Notes: a model not told the origin generated them from the sequence alone. Shown: positions 1 to 9,015, counted from the stretch's first letter. The stretch: DNA of 64,000 nt from Chitinophagales bacterium (GCA_020628375.1 JAHDFD010000002.1:160620-224619); one strand, 5' to 3'. Made by a program: numbers and translations.

Positions 1-57
1 CATTTTGGCGTATGCCGAAATCTTCAAACTGTACAATTAGTCTTAGGCTTATCAACC

Positions 58-375
58 TTATAACGAGCCGCTAAATTTCTCACTATGTTTCAATGTTTCC
101 TCTAAAGCATTTTTAAACGCATTCAACGTCATACTACCAAGTTTTTCCTCTTTGAAAAACACCATTATTTCATGCTCATTCTTTCTCAACTGAAGTCTTC
201 CTTTGAATAATTCGGCTTCCGTTTTTGCTATAAAATCTTCAAGTATATTCAAATTCTCTTTACGGCAAGCCAATTCTTTTTCTGAATTCAGAATTATTAG
301 CCGAAGTCTTTTGGAACTCAGTGCTTCAAAAGTCAGTATGTGATTGTTCCTAAGATTGATAAAACAGTTATACAT
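58..375 (-). CDS. Small hypothetical protein (105 aa)
   Basis: I do not recognise this protein. It is 105 residues long, has no signal peptide or membrane segment, and looks mostly helical and charged, with a run of Glu and Lys through residues 33-100 that would suit a coiled coil or helical bundle. The start is the ATG at 375. It lies just downstream, on the same strand, of a decayed cytochrome fragment (394-504), so the locus may itself be degraded or inserted material. The region 1-57 before it is too short to judge. Codon use looks ordinary for the window. A real gene is more likely than not, but nothing shows its function. Confidence 0.5.
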   Translation of the reverse strand: MYNCFINLRNNHILTFEALSSKRLRLIILNSEKELACRKENLNILEDFIAKTEAELFKGRLQLRKNEHEIMVFFKEEKLGSMTLNAFKNALEETLKHSEKFSGSL

Positions 376-393
376 GATTCAAAAATAAATCTT

Positions 394-504
394 TTACAAC
401 GTCTTCAAATACTCGATCAATGCCCCACGATCTTCATCATTCAAATGATCGCCGAAGGTATGCCCACCATTACCATATCTATGTATGAGAATATAGAACA
501 TATT
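394..504 (-). pseudogene. C-terminal remnant of a cytochrome c-type protein
   Basis: Read on the minus strand, positions 480-394 encode RYGNGGHTFGDHLNDEDRG followed by ALIEYLKTL and a TAA stop. This resembles the C-terminal end of cytochrome c and di-haem cytochrome c peroxidase-like domains, where GHTFG and a final D..ALIEYLKTL helix are typical. The frame is closed upstream by a TAA at 505-507, and no CxxCH haem motif is present, so only about 30 residues survive. Resemblance to the family is from memory. A short functional peptide starting at the ATG at 499-501 cannot be excluded, but decay is the simpler reading. Confidence 0.5.
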
Positions 505-626
505 TTAGTAGCAAAATATTTCGAGAATATGTCCGTTAACTACACTGGCTATTCTTTAATAAATACAAGACTATAGAATATTAACTTACTTTGCTAAACG
601 AAATTAATAAAATCTATTAAAAATTT

Positions 627-1655
627 ATGGTTTATTCAAAGTTATTCCTCATCATTATTAGTTGTTTTTCTTTGTTCACAAGTTGCTCTGATGACAATAC
701 ATTGGAAATGAATGAGATAGACGGATTCAGTCTTTTAGAAAAAATTAATGGTCATTGGATTGGCTCGAATGAAACCGTTTTTGGTAATTATGATTGGTTT
801 TGTTTCGATTTCCGTCCTATCTCTCCTTCACATACGCATTCGATTTATGAAGGTGCGACAAAATCCAATATTATCAGTTCGCTTTTCCTCGCAGAATTAG
901 ATGGGGAATTGAAAGTAATGGCACGTAATGGCGGTTGGCTGGGCAATCAGTATAGAGCTACTTATTTTGTTTTAGACGAATACACTGAAAACGATCAATC
1001 TCAAAGCTATCGTTTGGTCGATGCTGTTGGAGGTGTAAATCGGGCATATATGACTTTTCGATTTGAAAACGGGCAATTATTTTTTGATGCCTATAAAGAT
1101 AACAGTGGCATGTTGGATGCACCGATAAAACACATGTCTTTTGTCGGAACAAACAGAAATCCGGATTTTTCACAAAAGGCGATCAATGAATTTAATTTCC
1201 CACAAGCAATAGCAGAAGTTGATTTCACTGGTGCTTTTGATGAACTTATCGATCCCGACTCAGCTTTATTTCTTGAAGAAAGCCTTGATCCATTCCCAAG
1301 ATCGGAACATCAATATTTAAGTGAACTGAACATTCAGATAAACAGAAATACAATAACAAACAATCAACCTTTACTCTATTATCTATCTAAAGAACCAATA
1401 TTATCAGAAAATGGAGTTATTGATTTCGACAACTTAGACAATCGATTAATCAGAACTATTGATATTCAGGCTAATGAAAATGAGTATAGTACAACTTACT
1501 TGCATCCCGACACTTACTACATAACCTTGTTCTTAGATTCAGATGGAAACTTTTATCCTTCAAGTGGTGATGCCTATGGCATTAGTGAAGCGGTAATTGT
1601 TGAGCCTGAGCAGCTTATTTCTACTAATGTCATTATTGATAATATTGTTCCATAA
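627..1655 (+). CDS. Predicted lipoprotein of unknown function
   Basis: The 342-residue product starts with a lipoprotein signal peptide: a hydrophobic stretch at residues 4-18 ending in LFTSC, so Cys20 would be the lipidated residue, followed by SDDN. The mature part contains an approximately 150-residue N-terminal region rich in aromatic residues and Gly (beta-sandwich-like) and a C-terminal domain near residues 230-340 with an HPDTYYITLFLDSDGN segment, which looks like a small secreted beta domain. I do not recognise a named family. It is a single gene with no operon partner: the next gene is convergent at 1719. An envelope location is inferred from the lipobox. The start at 627 is the first ATG giving a complete signal peptide. 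Confidence 0.85.
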   Translation: MVYSKLFLIIISCFSLFTSCSDDNTLEMNEIDGFSLLEKINGHWIGSNETVFGNYDWFCFDFRPISPSHTHSIYEGATKSNIISSLFLAELDGELKVMARNGGWLGNQYRATYFVLDEYTENDQSQSYRLVDAVGGVNRAYMTFRFENGQLFFDAYKDNSGMLDAPIKHMSFVGTNRNPDFSQKAINEFNFPQAIAEVDFTGAFDELIDPDSALFLEESLDPFPRSEHQYLSELNIQINRNTITNNQPLLYYLSKEPILSENGVIDFDNLDNRLIRTIDIQANENEYSTTYLHPDTYYITLFLDSDGNFYPSSGDAYGISEAVIVEPEQLISTNVIIDNIVP

Positions 1656-1718
1656 TTACTGATAAAACATATTATTCTATAACTGACTTATGAATTGTAT
1701 TAGTATTTTTTTCTATTC

Positions 1719-2729
1719 TTATATACCTTTTATTCTTCTAAGTAAACTTTTATAGTTTTTTACAGGTCCTCTTTGTTTTCCATTATATTGAATCTTTATT
1801 TTATCTTCAATAAATTCATATTCATTCAAGTGTAGAGGGTATACGAATTCTGGTTTACCAAAATAATTAATTGGTCCATATTTAACAGCAAAAATTTCAA
1901 TATCTCCTTTTTCCCCTTTCCTAATTAACGGAAATCCTTGAGTATAATCAAGATAATATTTAACCAATTTATTATCACTGATTTTTGCAAGCACTTCATT
2001 ATAACTTTCTTCAAAATGGAATTCTATTTTTTCTCTTTTATCTAGTAAACTGTACGTTCCAAAAAAAAATCCTTTTTCTGATTTGATTATACCATGCCAC
2101 AAGACTGAGTTCAGTGGAGTTGGAGAAACCATTATTTTTTGATATTCAATATTTTGTTTTTTTAATTCTCCAATAAATTTGTTGATTGCGATTCCCTTTG
2201 AAATAAAAGTCCAACAAATAAATATGAATGAAATTGATAAAGTCCAACTAAGAATTTTTTGCCTTACTTCACCTTGTTGTTTCTTAATTAATAATAACAT
2301 TACCCCAATCAATAAAATGGAGGTGAATGTAGGCTCAAAAACATGAATATTATTCATTGAAAATAAATGACCATTAAAAGGGCTTAATAATTTTGTTCCA
2401 TAAGTTGTACACCAATCCAAAATTGAATGGGTCATTATTGCTAAAAAGAAAGCTAAATTCCAACTAAATCTTGATTGTTTTTGTTTATAAAGTCTATGTA
2501 ATATTTCTCCAAAAAACAAACTAACGATAATAGCAAATCCAATCGAATGTGAAATGCTTCTATGAACTGTTAAAAAGGCAATTTCATTAAAAAATGGAGA
2601 GAGCAATATATCTAAATCTGGAATTGTTCCAGCTATTGCGCCAATCAACAAAGATTTTTTTCCAATCTCCTTATCTTTTACAAGAGCAAAAGTTGCAGCA
2701 CCCAATAATCCTTGTGTTAATGAATCCAT
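1719..2729 (-). CDS. Membrane-bound metal-dependent hydrolase family protein (DUF457/YdjM-like)
   Basis: The N-terminal half (residues 1-170) matches the YdjM/DUF457 family of inner membrane predicted metal-dependent hydrolases. It begins MDSLTQGLLGA, then PDLD near residue 37, HRSISHS near 55 and THSILDWCT near 100, which supply the His and Asp residues expected to bind metal. Four or five hydrophobic segments fill this half. The C-terminal half (about 190-336) looks like a soluble domain and is less conserved. The family is known to be membrane-bound, but its substrate is not established. A terminator at 2744-2771 separates it from the upstream gene, so it probably has its own promoter. Confidence 0.85.
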   Translation of the reverse strand: MDSLTQGLLGAATFALVKDKEIGKKSLLIGAIAGTIPDLDILLSPFFNEIAFLTVHRSISHSIGFAIIVSLFFGEILHRLYKQKQSRFSWNLAFFLAIMTHSILDWCTTYGTKLLSPFNGHLFSMNNIHVFEPTFTSILLIGVMLLLIKKQQGEVRQKILSWTLSISFIFICWTFISKGIAINKFIGELKKQNIEYQKIMVSPTPLNSVLWHGIIKSEKGFFFGTYSLLDKREKIEFHFEESYNEVLAKISDNKLVKYYLDYTQGFPLIRKGEKGDIEIFAVKYGPINYFGKPEFVYPLHLNEYEFIEDKIKIQYNGKQRGPVKNYKSLLRRIKGI

Positions 2730-2743
2730 TTTTATATTGAGCT

Positions 2744-2771
2744 TAAAAAATGCCCCGAAATACGAGGCATT
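2744..2771 (-). terminator. Intrinsic terminator after the 101-aa membrane protein
   Basis: On the minus strand AATGCCTCG pairs with CGGGGCATT across a TATTT loop, with one G-U pair, and is followed by a run of six U. It lies 25 bases past the stop of the gene at 2796-3101. Confidence 0.8.
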
Positions 2772-2795
2772 ATAAATGTTATTTCACTGATAAGT

Positions 2796-3101
2796 TTATT
2801 TTACCGGCATCGGAACAAATTTGATAATCAATCCAATTATCAATCCTGTAATTGCACCAACAATAGTGTGATCCATAACAAGCATGTTTGTTGCTAAAGC
2901 AGAAAGTGCAAATACTAAAGCACCAACACCTGCTCCTACAGCTACAATACCAAAACTTGCCACTTTAGTGCTAACAAAACCTATTAAAGCTCCTAATAAG
3001 CCACCTGAGATCAATAAATCCCAGCCACCACCTAGCAAAAATTTTTGTCCTATTCCGAACAAGATTCCTGCAATTATTCCAATTAGTATTCTTTTATCCA
3101 T
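2796..3101 (-). CDS. Small glycine-rich membrane protein
   Basis: The 101-residue product is almost entirely hydrophobic and rich in Gly, Ala and Ile, with GxxxG-like spacing in three or four predicted transmembrane helices (about residues 5-20, 28-46, 50-70 and 80-96). No named family was recognised; it recalls glycine-zipper membrane proteins. It lies 24 bp downstream of the highly charged 219-residue protein on the same strand, so the two are probably co-transcribed, and an intrinsic terminator follows. A membrane location is clear from composition. Function is unknown. Confidence 0.75.
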   Translation of the reverse strand: MDKRILIGIIAGILFGIGQKFLLGGGWDLLISGGLLGALIGFVSTKVASFGIVAVGAGVGALVFALSALATNMLVMDHTIVGAITGLIIGLIIKFVPMPVK

Positions 3102-3125
3102 TTTTTAATTTTATTTATTCAATAT

Positions 3126-3785
3126 TTAATCATTGCGTCTTCCTCTACCGCGCCCTTTGCCTTTTCCTTTACCACCTTTTAGCTTACCAGACTTTTTAAA
3201 CTTTTCTAAAGTTCTTTTATGTCTTTCTTCCATTCTTTTTTCAATTCTCTTATGCCTTTCCTTCGTTCGTTCTTCAATTCTTTTGAATTTCTCTTTCAAA
3301 CGTTCATACCCCTCCTTCCTTCTTTCTTTTCTTCGCTCTTTCTGATAATCATCGTCATCATATTCATCGCCCAGATCATCATAATCATCATCGTCTAAGA
3401 TATCTTCAAAATCCTCATCGTCGTAATAACGTGTGTCTTCCTCCTCATCGAAATCTTCTTCCTCTCGATCACGTCCTCTTTCTCTCCTGCGATTACTTTC
3501 TTTTCTTTCAGACTTTTCCTCATCTTTATCGCGTCCAAGAATCTTATCAAGAATTCCACCCTCTTTTTCTTCTTCAGCATCTCGCCTTTCATTGCTGCGA
3601 TTGCTTTCAGACTTTTCCTCATCTTTATCACGCCCTAAAATAGAATCTAAAATCCCACCTTTATCTCCAGTATCCGAATTTTCTCTATCTCTTAGTTCCT
3701 GTTCGATCTGTTCTTTTGCCTGATCTAAAACATCACCTGCCTTTTCACGGAATATATCGAAAAGTCCTTTCTTTTTAACTGCCAT
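3126..3785 (-). CDS. Highly charged low-complexity protein with repeated ILGRDKDEEKSE motif
   Basis: The 219-residue protein has no signal peptide and is dominated by Asp, Glu, Lys and Arg. The N-terminus (KKGLFDIFREKAGD) resembles a short amphipathic helix. Two copies of GGILD(S/K)ILGRDKDEEKSE lie near residues 43-60 and 75-93. A strongly acidic tract of Asp, Glu and Tyr follows (about 113-150), then a basic helical stretch with repeated ER(T/R)KERHKRIE units and a Gly-Lys-Arg tail. The same L(L/I)DS(L/I)(F/L)GRD motif ends the product of the next gene upstream (3860-4990), which links the pair. No function is assigned; polyampholyte or nucleic-acid-binding roles are only guesses. Confidence 0.7.
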   Translation of the reverse strand: MAVKKKGLFDIFREKAGDVLDQAKEQIEQELRDRENSDTGDKGGILDSILGRDKDEEKSESNRSNERRDAEEEKEGGILDKILGRDKDEEKSERKESNRRRERGRDREEEDFDEEEDTRYYDDEDFEDILDDDDYDDLGDEYDDDDYQKERRKERRKEGYERLKEKFKRIEERTKERHKRIEKRMEERHKRTLEKFKKSGKLKGGKGKGKGRGRGRRND

Positions 3786-3799
3786 TTATTAAAACATTT

Positions 3800-3842
3800 T
3801 GAATAAAAAATAAAAGTCGAAACAGTTTAACACTATTTCGAC
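3800..3842 (-). terminator. Intrinsic terminator after the repeat-rich secreted protein
   Basis: On the minus strand GGTCGAAATAGT and ACTGTTTCGACT form a stem over a GTTAA loop with one G-U pair, followed directly by TTTATTTTTTATT. It separates transcription of 3860-4990 from 3126-3785. Confidence 0.85.
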
Positions 3843-3859
3843 CATAAAGATATTAATAA

Positions 3860-4990
3860 TTAGTTATCATCGTCTTCTGTATCACGACCGAAGAGTGAAT
3901 CTAAAAGTCCTCTTGTCTTCTTTTTAGTACGATCTATCACACTTTCATCATCTGATGAACGTTCACGAGAATTATCATTTCCTCTTTCCTTTGTTTTAGC
4001 ATTCTCTCTATCTCGGCTTCTCTCATCTTCTTTTAAGCCTCTGTCTTTATCACGGTTGCTACGATCTTGCTCTCTTACACCTCGGTCATTATCGCGGTTA
4101 CCACGATCTTGCTCTCTTACACCTCGATCGTTATCGCGGTTACCACGATCTTGCTCTCTTACACCTCGGTCGTTATCGCGGTTGCTACGATCTTGCTCTC
4201 TTACACCTCGGTCGTTATCGCGGTTGCTACGATCTTGCTCTCTTACACCTCGGTCGTTATCGCGGTTACCTCTTTCACCTCGGTCGTAATCTCTGTCGCT
4301 ATTTCTTTCTCCGCGGTCATAATCTTTACCTTTATCTTTGTCTTTACCATATCCTTTGTCTTTGTCTTTACCATATCCTTTACCCTTATTTTTGTCTTTA
4401 CCATAGGCGTTTCCTTTACCCTTATTTTTTTCTTTACCATAGGCGTTTCCTTTACCCTTATTTTTTTCTTTACCGTAGGCATTTCCTCTTCCATTCCCAT
4501 TTCCTCCATATCCATCACATCTTTCAAGAATACGCTCACGCTCATACTCATAATCAGCCTCTATCTCATCTCTATAAGCTTCATAATTTGCTTTTTCTTC
4601 ATCCATGGCATCATAGTAATCATCATTTCTTCCGCCATTCTCTTTTCCATAACTATCGCGCATTTTTTCATTTCTCTTTTTATGCGTTTCAAAAGCCTTT
4701 TCTTTATCTTTCTTATAGCGCTCACGCAATTTTTCTAATTCTTTCTTACACTGTTCTCTCATTTTTTCATCATACTTATCGTCTCCATCATCGTCATCAT
4801 CACTATCTCCATATCCTCCATCGTCATCGTCATCTGCATCATCAAAATAAAATGTGGTTTCAGTTTCGGAACTTGATTTTAAATCAAAAATCTCATTCAC
4901 AGAAGAAGCAAATTCACTGTTAGAATTGGCTGAAACAGTAAAGGTCATCAGGCTAAAAACAAGCAATGACAGTAGTGTTAATTTGTTCAT
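3860..4990 (-). CDS. Secreted charged protein with tandem DRGVREQDR repeats
   Basis: The 376-residue product has a signal peptide (residues 1-21, MNKLTLLSLLVFSLMTFTVS then ANS). It continues with an acidic Asp-Gly tract (about 48-72), a helical Lys/Glu-rich region (73-155), three GNAYGKEKNKGK-type units (about 165-205), five near-identical 14-residue units built on NRDNDRGVREQDR (about 240-315), and a C-terminus ending KKKTRGLLDSLFGRD. That final motif recurs in the adjacent gene at 3126-3785. I do not recognise a family. The protein looks intrinsically disordered and would be exported. Antisense open frames across the repeats are side effects of composition. An intrinsic terminator follows. 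Confidence 0.75.
   Translation of the reverse strand: MNKLTLLSLLVFSLMTFTVSANSNSEFASSVNEIFDLKSSSETETTFYFDDADDDDDGGYGDSDDDDDGDDKYDEKMREQCKKELEKLRERYKKDKEKAFETHKKRNEKMRDSYGKENGGRNDDYYDAMDEEKANYEAYRDEIEADYEYERERILERCDGYGGNGNGRGNAYGKEKNKGKGNAYGKEKNKGKGNAYGKDKNKGKGYGKDKDKGYGKDKDKGKDYDRGERNSDRDYDRGERGNRDNDRGVREQDRSNRDNDRGVREQDRSNRDNDRGVREQDRGNRDNDRGVREQDRGNRDNDRGVREQDRSNRDKDRGLKEDERSRDRENAKTKERGNDNSRERSSDDESVIDRTKKKTRGLLDSLFGRDTEDDDN
4053..4262 (-). repeat. Five tandem 42-bp repeats inside the coding region
   Basis: Units begin at 4053, 4095, 4137, 4179 and 4221. They differ from each other at only a few third-position or Ser/Gly-changing bases and keep the reading frame, encoding NRDNDRGVREQDR(S/G). 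A partial unit continues on each side. Confidence 0.9.
4378..4485 (-). repeat. Three tandem 36-bp repeats inside the coding region
   Basis: Three 36-bp units start at 4378, 4414 and 4450 and encode GNAYGK(E/D)KNKGK. Shorter YGKDKDKG variants continue toward 4320. The array is in frame within 3860-4990. Confidence 0.85.
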
Positions 4991-5121
4991 AATAAAAAGT
5001 TAAAATGTTATAATTGAAAGATGCAAAATTCCGATAAAGGTTTAAAAAGAACCTTTTTTTTTTCAGAATTAAACTTTTTTAATAAATATTGCATCTATTA
5101 AATCGTAAAACATTAAAAACT

Positions 5122-8100
5122 ATGCAAAAAGCACTACTTTTCATTTTCACCATTATTTCCTTTTCACTTTTCACTTTTAAAACAGTTGCTCAGTCTTATT
5201 GCAATGCCAATGGTGCTGATAATAACTTTGAGTGGATCGCAAGTGTTGATATAGCAGGATTGAGCTTCACTTCCGGTGCTGATAATGGTGGTTACTTTTA
5301 TGTTAATGATGCCAATATAGAGTTATCAAAAGGTGATACTTACGATTTTTCTTTAACTCCAGCCTATGCTTCCACTGTTTACGAAGAGTACTGGCGTATC
5401 TGGATCGATTATAATGACGATGGTGATTTTACCGATCCCAATGAATTAGTATTCGATGCGGGAAATGCGAGTACCACTACAGTAAATGGTGATTTTACTG
5501 TACCCACTAACATAAATAACAGTACTACCCGAATGAGAGTTATCATGAAATACGTTGATATAAATGATAGCTCTGCTCCAAACTCATGTGGTACATTTGA
5601 ATTCGGAGAAGTAGAAGATTTTTCAGTTATTATTTCTGAAGGAAATACAGACAGTACAGACGATCCTTCTCCGTATTGTGTTTCTGAAGGTAATGCAAAT
5701 GACGAATGGATACAATCGGTAAGCATTGGTAACTTTTCTTATAATTCGGGAAATAATAATGGTTACGGAAACCATACAGACCAGGGAACGATCAGCTTAC
5801 TTCAGGGTAGCAGTAATGCTTTGAATTTAGTTACCGGATATTCGGGTGATCAATATGAAGAATATTGGAAAATCTGGATCGATTTTAATAAAGATAATGA
5901 TTTTAATGATTCGGGAGAATTGGTTTTCGATGCTGGTTTAGGTAATACAGGAACTCTTAACTCAACACTCAATATTCCAGAAAATGCTACATTAGGGAAT
6001 ACCCGATTGAGAGTAGTAATGAAAGGATTGAGTGATACAGATAATGCTGCTCCTAATTCTTGCGGCGAATATAACTTCGGAGAAACAGAAGACTATTTAG
6101 TGAATATTCAAACTGGCTCAACGGGCTCTAATGACGATCCTGCACCCTATTGCGCTGCTAGTGGTGATTCTCAAGCAGAATGGATAGAGACTGTTCAGTT
6201 CGAGAATTTGAATTTTAATACTGGAAATGGTGGTGGTTATGAAAATAATACCAATACCGTTATTCCATTAAATATTTCACAGGCAATCGATTTCACTTTA
6301 ACTCCTGGCTTTGCTGACCAAAGCTATACAGAGCGTTGGAGGATCTGGATAGACTTTAACGACGATGAGGATTTCAATGATGCAGGTGAATTGGTTTTTG
6401 ATGCGCCAACGGCTATATCAACAACAGTTACTGGTACTTTAGATATGGATAATGCAACTTCAGGTAACCACCGAATGAGAATCGCCATGAAATATAATGG
6501 AAGTTTTAGTGATGGAACATCTGATAACACCCCACCAAATGCCTGTGGAACATTCGATTTTGGTGAAGTAGAAGATTATACTGTTTCTATTTCAGGAAGT
6601 ACGGTTCAAACGCCTGTTTGTGATTTTAATGCAAACGTAACAAGTGGTGTTGCACCTTTAACCGTTAACTTCCAAGATCTTTCAAGTAATAGCCCTACTT
6701 CATGGACATGGTTATTTACAGGAGGAAACCCTACAAGTTCAACTATACAAAATCCGACAGTATTATATAACACTCCGGGAGTATATAATGTTACACTTAC
6801 AGCCGCAAACAGTGCCGGTTCTGATTCTGAAACCAAGCAAGGTTATATTGTTGTTACAGAAGAAGTAGTTAGTCCGGTTGCTGATTTCACCGCGAATATA
6901 ACAAATGGAAATGCTCCGTTAACGGTTAACTTCCAAGACCTTTCAAGCAATACTCCTACTGCATGGTCATGGTCATTCTCTGGTGGAAATCCTATCAACT
7001 CGACGGTTCAAAACCCGACAGTAATTTACAATACTCCGGGTGTTTATAATGTTACACTTACGGCAAGCAATAGTGCTGGCTCTGATACAGAAACCAAACA
7101 AAGTTATATTGTTGTTACTGAAGAAGTGGTTAGTCCGGTTGCCGATTTCACCGCGAATATAACAAATGGAAATGCTCCTTTAACGGTTAACTTCCAAGAC
7201 CTTTCAAGTAATACGCCTACTGCATGGTCATGGTCATTCACTGGTGGAAACCCTACCAACTCGACGGTTCAGAACCCAACAGTAATTTACAATACTCCGG
7301 GCGTTTATAATGTTACACTTACGGCAAGCAATAGTGCAGGCTCTGATTCAGAAACCAAACAAGGTTACGTTGTTGTTACTGAAGCTGCAGTTAGCCCTGT
7401 TGCTAACTTTACAGCAAACACAACAAGCGGGAATGCGCCATTAACGGTTAATTTCCAAGACCTTTCAAGTAATACGCCTACTGCATGGTCATGGTCATTC
7501 ACTGGTGGAAACCCTACCAACTCGACGGTTCAGAACCCAACAGTAATTTACAATACTCCGGGCGTTTATAATGTTACACTTACGGCAAGCAATAGTGCAG
7601 GCTCTGATTCAGAAACCAAACAAGGTTACGTTGTTGTTACTGAAGCTGCAGTTAGCCCTGTTGCTAACTTTACAGCAAACACAACAAGCGGGAATGCGCC
7701 ATTAACGGTTAATTTCCAAGACCTTTCAAGTAATACGCCTACATCATGGACGTGGTTATTTACCGGAGGAAGTCCAACAAGCTCTACGGTTCAAAACCCA
7801 ACAGTAGTTTATAATAGTCCTGGGGTTTATAGTGTTACACTTACAGCAAGTAATAGTGCTGGTTCAGATTCTGAAACCAAGGAAGCTTATATTGTTGTAA
7901 CGGCAGAAAATAATATTCCGACTCCAACAATTTCTGTTGATAATAATCCGATCTGTATTGAAGACACTGGCACACCCGAAACAGCTACATTAACTTCTTC
8001 GATCAATCCTCCGAGTGGTTATATTTACCAGTGGCAATTGAATGGCGTAAATATTTCTCCTTCATCTGGTGGAAATGATGCGAGCATTACGACGAGTATT

Positions 8101-9015
8101 TTAGGAAACTATCAATTGTATTTCACCGATAATAATGGCTCGAATGGAAATATTTCAAATACTATTACTTTAACAAATACCGATTGTTCTGAATCAACTG
8201 TAATCCAAGCTCCTGTAATAACGAGTGATTATACCTCAATTTGCACAAGTGGAACAGGTACTCCTACGACAGCAATAATTAGTTCTTTGAGTACTCCTCC
8301 ACAAGGATATATTTTCCAATGGCAATTCAATGGGGTAAATATATCGGCAAATAGTGGCGGAAATAATAGCTCTTTTACTACAAGTACGAGTGGCGCATAC
8401 ACTTTAAAATTTGTAGGTTCAGGAACAAATGAAAGTGCTGTTTCCAATACTATAAACATTACTGCAATTGACTGTACAAACAACAATATTATTGCCGATT
8501 TTTACGCAAGCATTTATGAAGGTGAAGCACCTTTAACAGTTACTTTCTTCGATCAATCTATCAATGAACCTACAAATTGGTCATGGGAATTTCCCGGGGC
8601 AATACCTGCTACATCGATAGAAAAGAACCCAACTGTTATTTATCAGAACGAGGGTGTTTTTTCTGTAACATTAACTGTTGGTAATGGAACAAATGAAAAC
8701 ACAATCACAAAAACGGGAATTATTGTAGTTAGTGAATCTACAGCTATAGAAATTATAGATGATCATATAGTTGAACTAACACTTTTCCCGAATCCGAGTG
8801 ATGGAATATTTACTGTTTCTTTAAAAAACTTTGAATCACATGATCTTGAATTGTCGCTTTATAGCTTAGATGGCAAATTAATCATTAATAAAGCATTGCC
8901 TTATGCTAAATCACATTCAATTCCGTTAGATATAAGTGAATATCCGGCTGGTGTTTATGCAATTGTTATTCAAGATGGCAAAAACATCATTCAGGAAAGA
9001 CTGACTAAGTTTTAA
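5122..9015 (+). CDS. Large T9SS-secreted adhesin-like protein with GEVED and PKD domains
   Basis: I place the start at the ATG at 5122, because MQKALLFIFTIISF begins a proper signal peptide ending TVAQ; an in-frame ATG at 5089 would add 11 residues before it. The 1297-residue protein has three GEVED domains whose hallmark ends (GEVEDFSV, GETEDYLV, GEVEDYTV) lie near residues 162, 319 and 481. Five PKD domains of 87 residues follow (about 499-933), then two Ig/PKD-like domains (about 935-1120), a sixth PKD domain (1124-1205) and a type A T9SS sorting domain (1215-1297) with the FPNPSDG motif. GEVED and PKD domains are typical of surface or secreted adhesins and enzymes; no catalytic domain is visible. 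A terminator follows at 9062. Confidence 0.93.
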   Translation: MQKALLFIFTIISFSLFTFKTVAQSYCNANGADNNFEWIASVDIAGLSFTSGADNGGYFYVNDANIELSKGDTYDFSLTPAYASTVYEEYWRIWIDYNDDGDFTDPNELVFDAGNASTTTVNGDFTVPTNINNSTTRMRVIMKYVDINDSSAPNSCGTFEFGEVEDFSVIISEGNTDSTDDPSPYCVSEGNANDEWIQSVSIGNFSYNSGNNNGYGNHTDQGTISLLQGSSNALNLVTGYSGDQYEEYWKIWIDFNKDNDFNDSGELVFDAGLGNTGTLNSTLNIPENATLGNTRLRVVMKGLSDTDNAAPNSCGEYNFGETEDYLVNIQTGSTGSNDDPAPYCAASGDSQAEWIETVQFENLNFNTGNGGGYENNTNTVIPLNISQAIDFTLTPGFADQSYTERWRIWIDFNDDEDFNDAGELVFDAPTAISTTVTGTLDMDNATSGNHRMRIAMKYNGSFSDGTSDNTPPNACGTFDFGEVEDYTVSISGSTVQTPVCDFNANVTSGVAPLTVNFQDLSSNSPTSWTWLFTGGNPTSSTIQNPTVLYNTPGVYNVTLTAANSAGSDSETKQGYIVVTEEVVSPVADFTANITNGNAPLTVNFQDLSSNTPTAWSWSFSGGNPINSTVQNPTVIYNTPGVYNVTLTASNSAGSDTETKQSYIVVTEEVVSPVADFTANITNGNAPLTVNFQDLSSNTPTAWSWSFTGGNPTNSTVQNPTVIYNTPGVYNVTLTASNSAGSDSETKQGYVVVTEAAVSPVANFTANTTSGNAPLTVNFQDLSSNTPTAWSWSFTGGNPTNSTVQNPTVIYNTPGVYNVTLTASNSAGSDSETKQGYVVVTEAAVSPVANFTANTTSGNAPLTVNFQDLSSNTPTSWTWLFTGGSPTSSTVQNPTVVYNSPGVYSVTLTASNSAGSDSETKEAYIVVTAENNIPTPTISVDNNPICIEDTGTPETATLTSSINPPSGYIYQWQLNGVNISPSSGGNDASITTSILGNYQLYFTDNNGSNGNISNTITLTNTDCSESTVIQAPVITSDYTSICTSGTGTPTTAIISSLSTPPQGYIFQWQFNGVNISANSGGNNSSFTTSTSGAYTLKFVGSGTNESAVSNTINITAIDCTNNNIIADFYASIYEGEAPLTVTFFDQSINEPTNWSWEFPGAIPATSIEKNPTVIYQNEGVFSVTLTVGNGTNENTITKTGIIVVSESTAIEIIDDHIVELTLFPNPSDGIFTVSLKNFESHDLELSLYSLDGKLIINKALPYAKSHSIPLDISEYPAGVYAIVIQDGKNIIQERLTKF
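6616..7920 (+). repeat. Five tandem 261-bp PKD-encoding repeats
   Basis: Units start near 6616, 6877, 7138, 7399 and 7660. A stretch of roughly 280 bp starting near 7192 appears identical by eye to the stretch starting 261 bp later, which suggests recent duplication or gene conversion among units 3, 4 and 5. Confidence 0.85.

Noticed and set aside
1..57. Short open frames on both strands at the left edge
   Set aside because: Too short to tell a truncated gene from chance.
340..576. Open frame of 78 residues on the plus strand
   Set aside because: It overlaps the start of the 58-375 gene and runs antisense to the cytochrome remnant; its composition is not protein-like.
4053..4262. Regular spaced repeats that could suggest a CRISPR array
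   Set aside because: Units are contiguous, in frame and encode a repeated peptide; there are no spacers and no cas genes.
4067..4738. Long antisense frame of 223 residues
   Set aside because: It is the mirror of the low-complexity repeats in 3860-4990 and has only Ile/Val/Ser/Thr runs.
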